From positions 42,094-106,093 of the forward strand of contig JAJYNS010000013.1 of assembly GCA_021786195.1 (NCBI GenBank): a stretch of 64,000 nt of DNA. Direction: 5' to 3'. Shown here one piece after another: positions 58,264 to 64,000 of this stretch. The position numbers were made by a program, and so were the translations under genes. The notes beneath the pieces were generated by a model. That model worked only from the letters and a program-made list of their open reading frames with translations, was not told the origin of the DNA and did not search any database. This DNA comes from Actinomycetes bacterium (GTDB lineage: Bacteria > Actinomycetota > Acidimicrobiia > Acidimicrobiales > Bog-793). Every line of letters begins with the position of its first letter. Position 1 is the first letter of the stretch.

Positions 58264-58269
58264 AGCGTA
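58264..58269 (-). promoter_or_regulatory. -10-like element before the MshA-like gene
   Basis: TACGCT preceded by GG, 8 nt before the ATG, within the 31-nt gap after the XRE gene. It would give a nearly leaderless transcript. Confidence 0.35.
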
Positions 58270-58286
58270 CCGGCTCCCGCTGGCGG

Positions 58287-58700
58287 TCAGACCCCTTCGT
58301 CGGGCGGCTCGGGGCCCGCCGAGCCCTCGCCCCCGTCCGCCCCGGCACCCGCGTGGCGGTAGGAGCGGTAGACGAGCAGGAGCGCTCGACGCTGCTCCTC
58401 GCTGAGGTGCGGGTCCTCGAGGATGCGCCGGTCCAAGTCGTCCTCCGCCGGGCGGTCCTCGAGCATCCCCGCCTCGATGAAGAGCGTCTCGGCCGAGATG
58501 CGAAGGGCGCGGGCCAGCTGCTGGAGGATCCGAGCAGACGGCCTGCGCAGCCCTCGCTCGATCTGGCTGAGGTAGGGGTTGGAGACCCCGGCGAGCTCCG
58601 AGAGCCGCCGGAGCGACAGGCGGGCGACGGCGCGCTGCTGGCGGATGAAGCTCCCGATGTCGCCGAGGTGGTCGCGCCCCCCGGACGGCCCGGGGCTCAC
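58287..58700 (-). CDS. XRE-family transcriptional regulator
   Basis: A 137-residue DNA-binding protein. The HTH FIRQQRAVARLSLRRLSELAGVSNPYLSQIERG spans about 18-50, followed by PSARILQQLARAL and an acidic tail. A similar XRE gene lies near mshA in mycobacteria (Rv0474 type). The GTG start overlaps the sodX stop as GTGA, so it may be coupled to Ni-SOD maturation. Its targets are unknown. Confidence 0.85.
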   Translation of the reverse strand: MSPGPSGGRDHLGDIGSFIRQQRAVARLSLRRLSELAGVSNPYLSQIERGLRRPSARILQQLARALRISAETLFIEAGMLEDRPAEDDLDRRILEDPHLSEEQRRALLLVYRSYRHAGAGADGGEGSAGPEPPDEGV

Positions 58701-59254
58701 CGCGACCCCGCCTTGTCGCCGCGACGCGCTCGCGGCGCCCGAGGAGCTGCCGCCTGCCGCGTGCGCAGGCGCCCGGCAGAGCGGGCCGGCGCGTAGCGGT
58801 ACCAGGCCCGCCCGAGCGCGAGCTCACGAGGCACCGGGCCGAAGCTGCGGCTGTCCCTGCTCGCCGCGGGATTGTCGCCGAGGACGACGACGCTTTCTTG
58901 CTCGACCGAGCCGACTCGCTTGACGAGGAGCCGGCCGGCCACCTCGGGGTCCTGGACGACGGCGAGGTCGCCGGGGGCGAGCCTCGGTGCGCCCTGCCCG
59001 AAGGGCCGGCGCGCGACGAGGAGCCGGTCGCCTGGTGCGAGCGTCGGCAGCATGCTCGTCCCCTCGACCTCCACCCGCTTCGCGCACAGCGCCCGCCACG
59101 CGAGCACGCCCGCGGCCGACGCCAGGAGCGAGCTCCCAACGAGCGCACCCCGGCCGACCGGGTAGGGGGGCCGGGCGGTGCGGGGGCGGAAGGTAGTGTC
59201 GGGGACGCCGCCGGTCGCGGCGGCAGCACCCCGCCGGTCAGGGGAGCTCGGCAT
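58697..59254 (-). CDS. sodX: Nickel superoxide dismutase maturation protease (SodX, S26 family)
   Basis: A signal-peptidase-like Ser/Lys protease that removes the SodN propeptide so that nickel can bind. The catalytic Ser67 is in EGTSMLPTL and Lys112 in LLVKRVGS. GDNPAASRDSRSFGPVP is the box E segment. A hydrophobic segment at about 37-53 may anchor it. The ATG at 59254 is uncertain because it leaves only 22 nt to the divergent sodN start and gives a longer N-terminus than usual. It is divergent from its substrate gene, as is typical. Confidence 0.88.
   Translation of the reverse strand: MPSSPDRRGAAAATGGVPDTTFRPRTARPPYPVGRGALVGSSLLASAAGVLAWRALCAKRVEVEGTSMLPTLAPGDRLLVARRPFGQGAPRLAPGDLAVVQDPEVAGRLLVKRVGSVEQESVVVLGDNPAASRDSRSFGPVPRELALGRAWYRYAPARSAGRLRTRQAAAPRAPRARRGDKAGSR
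59194..59199 (+). promoter_or_regulatory. -10 element for sodN
   Basis: TAGTGT preceded by AAGG. A start near 59206 would give a leader of about 70 nt before sodN. The element lies inside the 5' part of the divergent sodX frame, so the two genes would interfere with or co-regulate each other. Confidence 0.4.
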
Positions 59255-59276
59255 CGAAGACCCAAGGAGTCCTGGC

Positions 59277-59696
59277 ATGCAGCTGACCTCGCGCCTTCTC
59301 ACCGTAGTCGACCGCTTCCGCTCCCCCGAGACGGCTCACGCCCACTGCGACCTGCCTTGCGGCGTCTACGACCCGGCCCAGGCGCGCATCGAGGCCGACT
59401 CGGTGAAGGCGATCATGGAGAAGTGGCACGCGTCGGACGACCCGGTGTTCCGCGAGCGCGCCACCACCATCAAGGAAGAGCGGGCCGAGCTCGTCAAGCA
59501 CCACCTCTGGGTGCTCTGGACGGATTACTTCAAGCCCGAGCACCTCGAGAGGTACCCGCAGCTGCACGAGCTGTTCTGGAAGACGACGAAGGCGGCCGGC
59601 GAGGCGAAGAAGACCAACGACGTCGCCGTCGCGAACAGGCTGCTCGACGGGATAGCCGAGATCGACAAGATCTTCTGGGAGACGAAGAAGGCCTGA
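59277..59696 (+). CDS. sodN: Nickel superoxide dismutase precursor
   Basis: Cytoplasmic Ni-SOD of 139 residues. A 22-residue propeptide (MQLTSRLLTVVDRFR...) precedes the mature N-terminus HCDLPCGVY. After cleavage, His1, Cys2 and Cys6 form the nickel hook. The four-helix bundle follows, with HHLWVLWTDYFKPEHL and the C-terminal EIDKIFWETKKA. The ATG at 59277 has AAGGAG eight bases upstream. In streptomycetes sodN is induced by nickel through Nur; no such site was recognised here. Confidence 0.96.
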   Translation: MQLTSRLLTVVDRFRSPETAHAHCDLPCGVYDPAQARIEADSVKAIMEKWHASDDPVFRERATTIKEERAELVKHHLWVLWTDYFKPEHLERYPQLHELFWKTTKAAGEAKKTNDVAVANRLLDGIAEIDKIFWETKKA

Positions 59697-59728
59697 CGGC
59701 GGGCCGCCGGCCGCGCAGCCGGGCTCGT

Positions 59729-59899
59729 CTAGCCCTCGGCCGGCGGCCAAGTGCCGCCGTCATCGGCGGGATCCGATGCCGGGTCCGACCCGGCCTCGAG
59801 GCGCTCGGCCTCGAGGTCCTTCACCGCGGCCTCGACCCGGTCGACGGCCGCACGGAGCGAGGCGAGCGCCTGCTCCGCGCACCGGAGCACGTCGTCCAC
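59729..59899 (-). CDS. Small hypothetical protein (56 aa)
   Basis: This short frame encodes MDDVLRCAEQALASLRAAVD, a likely coiled coil with heptad Leu/Val through about residue 35, then an acidic Gly/Pro-rich tail. It is similar in style to the small subunit-like partners of XseB size, but no family is recognised. The GTG start has TAGGTT exactly 6 nt upstream, the same leaderless signature as several good genes here, which is the main support. It is convergent with sodN. Confidence 0.5.
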   Translation of the reverse strand: MDDVLRCAEQALASLRAAVDRVEAAVKDLEAERLEAGSDPASDPADDGGTWPPAEG

Positions 59900-59905
59900 T
59901 TCCGG

Positions 59906-59911
59906 AACCTA
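59906..59911 (-). promoter_or_regulatory. -10 element of the leaderless small gene
   Basis: TAGGTT preceded by GGG on the minus strand, ending 6 nt before the GTG at 59899 (spacer ccggaa). Confidence 0.5.
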
Positions 59912-59964
59912 CCCTTCCGGCCCGGCCTGAGCCGGCGGGCGGCCGAGGCCGGACCCGCCGGGGG

Positions 59965-60945
59965 TCATCTGCCGATCGGGCCCATGTCGCGATAGCGCTC
60001 GCCGAGGGCGGCGCCCTTGGGGATCCGAGCCTCGAGGAAGTCGAGGTCCTCGGCGCCGAGCTCGACGCCGAGGGCGCCGAGGTTGTCGTCGAGGTGCGCG
60101 AGCCGCCTCGTGCCCGGGATCGGCACGACGTCGTCCCCCCGGGAGAGCACCCAGGAGATCGCGACCTGCGCCGGGGTGCATCCCTTGCGCTCGGCGAGGG
60201 CGCCCACGGCGCGGGCCAGGGCGAGGTTGGTCTCGAGGTTGCCTGGGGCGAAGCGAGGGCTGGTGCGGCGGACGTCGTCCTCGGCCAGCTGTTCGGTCGA
60301 GGTGATCCCCCCGGTCAGGAAGCCACGGCCGAGCGGGCTGTAGGCGACGAAGCCGATGCCGAGCTCGCGCACCGTCGGCAGCACCTCGTCCTCGCACTCC
60401 CGGCTCCACAGGCTGTACTCGGTCTGGAGCGCCGAGATCGGGTGGACGGCGTGCGCTCGCCGTATCGTCGCCAGACCGGCCTCCGACAGCCCGAGGAAGC
60501 GCACCTTGCCCGCCGAGACGAGCTCGGACATCGCGCCGACGGTCTCCTCGATGGGGACGCTCGGATCGACGCGGTGCTGGTAGTACAGGTCGATGACCTC
60601 GACGCCGAGGCGCTCCAGGGAGGCGTCGCAGGCCCGACGGACGTACTCGGGCCGGCCGTTGATGCCGAGCCGGGTACCGTCGGGCAGGCGTTGGTTGCCG
60701 AACTTGGTCGCCACCACGACCTCCTCTCGACGCTCGGCGATCGCCCGGCCGACGAGCAGCTCGTTGGTGAACGGACCGTACATGTCCGCGGTGTCGACGA
60801 GCGTGATCCCGAGGTCGAGGGCGCGGTGGATCACCGCGATCGACTCGTCCTCGTCCGAAGGGCCGTAGAACTCGCTCATCCCCATGCAGCCGAGACCGAC
60901 CGCCGAGACGACGAGGCCTTCCCCCCCGAGCGCCCGAAGCTCCAT
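59965..60945 (-). CDS. Aldo/keto reductase
   Basis: A 326-residue NADPH-dependent oxidoreductase of the AKR13/YajO-like type. The catalytic tetrad is Asp51, Tyr56, Lys81 and His124 ([22 protein letters not shown]). [13 protein letters not shown] and [14 protein letters not shown] bind the cofactor. The ATG at 60945 has GGAGGAGG upstream. It is divergent from xylA with 175 nt between, so a role in pentose or aldehyde metabolism is possible but not shown. Confidence 0.93.
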   Translation of the reverse strand: MELRALGGEGLVVSAVGLGCMGMSEFYGPSDEDESIAVIHRALDLGITLVDTADMYGPFTNELLVGRAIAERREEVVVATKFGNQRLPDGTRLGINGRPEYVRRACDASLERLGVEVIDLYYQHRVDPSVPIEETVGAMSELVSAGKVRFLGLSEAGLATIRRAHAVHPISALQTEYSLWSRECEDEVLPTVRELGIGFVAYSPLGRGFLTGGITSTEQLAEDDVRRTSPRFAPGNLETNLALARAVGALAERKGCTPAQVAISWVLSRGDDVVPIPGTRRLAHLDDNLGALGVELGAEDLDFLEARIPKGAALGERYRDMGPIGR

Positions 60946-61043
60946 CACGACCTCCTCCGGCCCGCGCACCCGGCGGGACCCGGCGGAAGGCTAGCGACGT
61001 CGCGAGCGCGCCGGCCCATTGACAGCCCGGCGGCCCGGGCATA

Positions 61044-61064
61044 AGTTCAACATCTAAACGAACT
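61044..61064. promoter_or_regulatory. Candidate operator between the aldo/keto reductase gene and xylA
   Basis: In the relatively A/T-rich stretch 61041-61064, AGTTC (61044-61048) and GAACT (61060-61064) form an imperfect dyad around AACATCTAAAC. Sites of this general form bind ROK-family XylR proteins, and a ROK gene lies downstream of xylA. Confidence 0.4.
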
Positions 61065-61120
61065 CGGGCCCCTCCGGCGTCGGACGGACGCCGGGACGGC
61101 CCGGGGCCTGAGGAGGAGCC

Positions 61121-62308
61121 ATGCCCGGGAAGCCGACTCGCGACGACAAGTTCTCCTTCGGGCTCTGGACAGTCGGATGGCAGGCTCGAGACCCCTTCGG
61201 CGACGCGACCCGCCCGCCGCTCGACGCCGTAGAGGCCGTCCACAAGCTGGCCGAGCTCGGCGCCTACGGCGTGACCTTCCACGACGACGACCTCGTGCCC
61301 TTCGGCTCTTCCACCGCCGAGCGGGAGGGAAGGATCAAGCGCTTCCGAGCCGCGCTCGACGCGACCGGCCTCGTCGTGCCGATGGTCACGACGAACCTGT
61401 TCACGCACCCGATGTTCAAGGAGGGCGCCTTCACGAGCAACGACCGGGGCGTGCGGCGCTACGCGCTGCGCAAGGTGATGGCCAACCTCGACCTCGCAGC
61501 CGAGCTCGGCGCCCGGACCTACGTCTTCTGGGGCGGCCGAGAGGGGTCCGAGACCGACGCGGCGAAGGACGTGCGAGCGGCGCTCGAGCGCTACCGCGAG
61601 GCGATCGACACCCTCGCCGCCTATGTCGTCGACCGCGGCTACCAGATCCGCTTCGCCATCGAGCCGAAGCCCAACGAGCCGCGGGGGGACATCATCCTCC
61701 CGACGGTCGGCAGCGCGCTGGCCTTCATCTCCTCCCTTGAGCACCGCGACATGGTCGGCGTCAATCCCGAGGTCGGGCACGAGCAGATGGCGGGCATGAA
61801 CTTCGTCCACAGCATCTCCCAGGCGCTGTGGCACGGGAAGCTGTTCCACATCGACCTCAACGGGCAGCACGGCGCCAAGTACGACCAGGACCTGGTCTTC
61901 GGCCACGGCGACTTGCTGAGCGCCTTCTTCCTCGTGGACCTGTTGGAGAACGGCGCCCCAGGCGGGGGGCCCGCCTACGACGGGCCGAGGCACTTCGACT
62001 ACAAGCCCTTCCGCACCGAGGACGCCGCAGGGGTGTGGGAGTCGGCGGCTGCGAACATGCGGACCTACCTGATCCTGAAGGAGCGGGCCGCCGCCTTCCG
62101 GGCCGACCCGGAGGTCCAGGAGGCCCTCCGCTCCAGCCAGGTCGACGAGCTTGCGACGCCGACCCTCGCCGCCGGCGAGTCGTACCGCGAGCTGCTCGCG
62201 GACGAAGGGGCCTACGAGCGGTTCGACGTCGAGCGGGCCGCCACCCACGGCTACGGCTTCGCCCGGCTGGACCAGCTGGCCGTCGAGCACGTCCTCGGGG
62301 CGCGCTGA
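61121..62308 (+). CDS. xylA: Xylose isomerase
   Basis: Interconverts D-xylose and D-xylulose (also glucose and fructose) with two divalent metals. At 395 residues it is the short, class I type. Catalytic His54 and Asp57 lie in [12 protein letters not shown]. The metal ligands include Glu181 with Lys183 in [25 protein letters not shown] and [15 protein letters not shown] follow. The residue numbering matches Streptomyces and Arthrobacter enzymes exactly. AGGAGGAG precedes the ATG. A ROK regulator follows directly. Confidence 0.97.
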   Translation: MPGKPTRDDKFSFGLWTVGWQARDPFGDATRPPLDAVEAVHKLAELGAYGVTFHDDDLVPFGSSTAEREGRIKRFRAALDATGLVVPMVTTNLFTHPMFKEGAFTSNDRGVRRYALRKVMANLDLAAELGARTYVFWGGREGSETDAAKDVRAALERYREAIDTLAAYVVDRGYQIRFAIEPKPNEPRGDIILPTVGSALAFISSLEHRDMVGVNPEVGHEQMAGMNFVHSISQALWHGKLFHIDLNGQHGAKYDQDLVFGHGDLLSAFFLVDLLENGAPGGGPAYDGPRHFDYKPFRTEDAAGVWESAAANMRTYLILKERAAAFRADPEVQEALRSSQVDELATPTLAAGESYRELLADEGAYERFDVERAATHGYGFARLDQLAVEHVLGAR

Positions 62309-63543
62309 GCGGGCGGGGGTCCGGCGCCTCCGGCCCGGCGGTCCCCGCCGGACCGGTTCGCCCAGGTACGATCCGCCGGGCCAACCTGGCCCTGGTCCTC
62401 CGGGAGGTCGCCGCCGGGGGCCGACCGCCGAGGGCTCGGCTCGCCGAGCGGACGGGCCTCACGAAGGCGACCGTCTCGAGCCTCGTCGACGTCCTCGTCT
62501 CCTCCGGGATCCTCGTCGAGGACCCTCCCGAGCCCGGCGCCGTCGGCCGGCCGGGGAGCCCGATCGGTCTGAGCCCGGCGGGCCCGGCCGGGCTCGGGGT
62601 GGAGGTGAACGTCGACTACGTCTCCGCCTGCCTCGTCGACCTCGCTGGCGAGGTCCTCGTCACCTCGACGCTCGCCGGGGACAACCGGCGGCGGCGGGGC
62701 GACCTCGTCGTCGGCAGGGCCGCCTCCGCCGCCTCCGCCTGCCTCGCCTCGCCCGCCGCCGCCGGGCGGCCGCTGGCCGGGGTCGGCGTCGCTTTGCCGG
62801 GCCTGGTCGACTCCTCTCGGGTGCTCAGGCGCGCGCCCAACCTTCCGGCGCTCGAGGGCGAGGACGTCGGCGCCCGCCTCCTCGAGGCGCTCGGCCGGGA
62901 AGACCTCGCCGTCGTGGCCGACAACGAGGCGAACCTCGCCGCGCTCGCCGAGCTCGTCTCGAACGGCGAGGCCCGGCGGGACTTCGTGCTGGTGTCGGGT
63001 GAGATCGGCGTCGGCGCCGGGATCGTCGTCGCCGGCGAGATCTTCCGGGGGGTGCGCGGGCTCGCGGGCGAGATCGGCCACGTCCTCGTCGACCCCGCCG
63101 GGCCGCCATGCAGTTGCGGCGCGCGAGGGTGCCTCGAGCAGGTCGCCGGCCAGGAGGCCCTGCTGGCCGGGGCGGGCATCTCCACGGTCGCAGGTCCTGC
63201 GGGGCGGGCCCTCGCGGCGCGCGCCGGCGCCGGCGACCTTCGCGCGCTCGCGGCGATCGAGCGCGCCGGGGAGGCCCTCGGCGTCGCGCTCGCCTCGCTC
63301 GTGAACCTGCTCGACGTCCCGGCGGTCGTGCTCGGCGGGATCTACTCCGAGCTCTCGCCATGGCTCGCCGCGGCGCTGGCCACCGAGCTCGACCGCCGCG
63401 TCGTCGCGAGGTCCTTCGCCCCGGTCGAGCTCGGGACCTCCTCCCTGGGCGGCGCCGCGGCGCGCGGCGCCGGGGTCGCCGCCCTGAGGTGGGTCCTCGA
63501 CGACCCGGCGAGCTGGCGCGCCAGGTCCCTCGCCGCCGGCTGA
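62305..63543 (+). CDS. ROK-family regulator (XylR-like)
   Basis: About 412 residues. The N-terminal winged helix is [16 protein letters not shown], then [23 protein letters not shown]. The sugar-kinase-like ROK domain has [26 protein letters not shown] and the zinc motif [10 protein letters not shown]. It probably represses xylA and xylose use. No ATG, GTG or TTG is available between the xylA end and the HTH. The best start is the CTG at 62305, overlapping the xylA TGA as CTGA, which implies non-canonical coupled initiation. Confidence 0.88.
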   Translation: MSGRGSGASGPAVPAGPVRPGTIRRANLALVLREVAAGGRPPRARLAERTGLTKATVSSLVDVLVSSGILVEDPPEPGAVGRPGSPIGLSPAGPAGLGVEVNVDYVSACLVDLAGEVLVTSTLAGDNRRRRGDLVVGRAASAASACLASPAAAGRPLAGVGVALPGLVDSSRVLRRAPNLPALEGEDVGARLLEALGREDLAVVADNEANLAALAELVSNGEARRDFVLVSGEIGVGAGIVVAGEIFRGVRGLAGEIGHVLVDPAGPPCSCGARGCLEQVAGQEALLAGAGISTVAGPAGRALAARAGAGDLRALAAIERAGEALGVALASLVNLLDVPAVVLGGIYSELSPWLAAALATELDRRVVARSFAPVELGTSSLGGAAARGAGVAALRWVLDDPASWRARSLAAG

Positions 63544-63593
63544 GGCGTGGCGCCGAGGGCGCCCGGCGACGCCGGACCCGCCCTCGGCAAAGG

Positions 63594-63599
63594 TAGCCT
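63594..63599 (+). promoter_or_regulatory. -10 element for the final gene
   Basis: TAGCCT preceded by AAGG, 31 nt before the TTG start, with AGAGGA in between. Confidence 0.4.
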
Positions 63600-63630
63600 C
63601 CGCTCGAGCCACGGCCGCAGAGGACCGAAC

Positions 63631-64000
63631 TTGCCGAGCATCTCCGACAATCCAGGCGGCGGCGCGCGCGCCGCCGTCGCGACTCGGGCGGCGTCCCGCC
63701 GCACCCGCCGCATCCGGGCGCGGCGGCGCAGAGCCCTTGCCGCGCTGCTCGTGGCCGCGGCGGCCGGGGCCGTGCTCGCCCTGGTGCTCCCCTCCCGGCG
63801 CGGGCCGGGGCACGGGGGGGGCGACGTTGCCTCGGACGAGGCCGTGCCGAGCGCCTCGGCGTCCTCCGGCCGGGGGGGGCCGGCTCCTGGTGCCGCCCGG
63901 GACCGGCTCGTCGAGAGCCCCTCGGGCGCGGCGATCGACCCGGCGGTCTTCACCCCCGGCTCGTGCGTCGCGTTCTCCCCGACGAGGGGCCGGCCGGTGG
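63631..64000 (+). CDS. Membrane-anchored or secreted protein, probably N-acetylmuramoyl-L-alanine amidase (5' part)
   Basis: 123 codons are visible before the window ends. A very basic N-terminus (RRTRRIRARRRR) precedes one hydrophobic segment (ALAALLVAAAAGAVLALVL, about 37-55), then a Gly/Ser/Pro-rich linker. The frame then reads FTPGSCVAFSPTRGRPV, which resembles the segment just before the TVFLDAGHGG start of amidase_3 catalytic domains. The start is TTG with AGAGGA upstream. Two runs of 8 G lie in the linker (63814-63821 and 63872-63879). The family call rests on a short match. Confidence 0.45.
   Translation, partial: MPSISDNPGGGARAAVATRAASRRTRRIRARRRRALAALLVAAAAGAVLALVLPSRRGPGHGGGDVASDEAVPSASASSGRGGPAPGAARDRLVESPSGAAIDPAVFTPGSCVAFSPTRGRPV

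Overview
This window is chromosomal DNA from a high-GC Gram-positive bacterium of the Actinomycetota. The evidence is the arrangement tRNA-Thr, tRNA-Met, rpmG, tRNA-Trp, secE, nusG; a rex-hemA-hemC-hemD order; a proC gene next to a short excisionase-type HTH gene; a MshA-like glycosyltransferase (mycothiol); an MptB-like mannosyltransferase; nickel superoxide dismutase; and frequent GTG starts. It is not organised like Streptomyces or Mycobacterium, and a deep-branching class such as Acidimicrobiia is a reasonable guess that the sequence alone cannot prove.

Left part (1-18.9 kb, minus strand): translation and transcription core. The str operon (rpsL-rpsG-fusA, fusA cut by the window edge) has its own promoter. 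It is separated from rpoC by a three-gene NMT1/nitrate-taurine-type ABC transporter. Upstream of that lie rpoC and rpoB with two tandem sigma-A-like promoters, then rplL, rplJ (with a possible L10 leader), rplA, rplK, nusG, secE and tRNA-Trp. An ECF sigma factor/zinc anti-sigma pair lies between tRNA-Trp and rpmG, followed by tRNA-Met and tRNA-Thr.

Middle part (19-31.5 kb): accessory genes. These are a GNAT acetyltransferase, a degenerate EAL-HDOD protein, an MptB-like mannosyltransferase, a sugar-uptake cluster (GH3 glycosidase, two permeases, binding protein) with a divergent LacI regulator, a small toxin-antitoxin pair with a possible PIN-domain remnant, tRNA-Tyr and a YajQ-family gene.

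Respiration block (31.6-55.8 kb): a complete nuoA-N operon for complex I, with almost every gene junction overlapping. A geranylgeranyl-reductase-type flavoprotein (probably for the menaquinone side chain) is divergent from it. Next comes a tetrapyrrole operon, rex-hemA-hemC-cobA/hemD-hemB-hemL, headed by the NADH sensor Rex. Together these supply NADH dehydrogenase, quinone modification, haem precursors and redox control.

Right part (55.8-64 kb): a BldC-like HTH protein, proC, a MshA-like glycosyltransferase, an XRE regulator and the Ni-SOD maturation protease sodX, with sodN divergent. Then come a 56-residue small gene, an aldo/keto reductase, xylA with a ROK regulator, and the first part of a secreted, probably peptidoglycan-amidase gene cut by the window end.

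Recurring signals: several first genes have a TAnnnT hexamer exactly 6 (once 7) nt before a GTG start and no Shine-Dalgarno, which suggests leaderless transcripts. Two genes (the ECF sigma factor and the ROK regulator) have no ATG, GTG or TTG available and appear to start at a CTG overlapping the upstream stop (CTGA).
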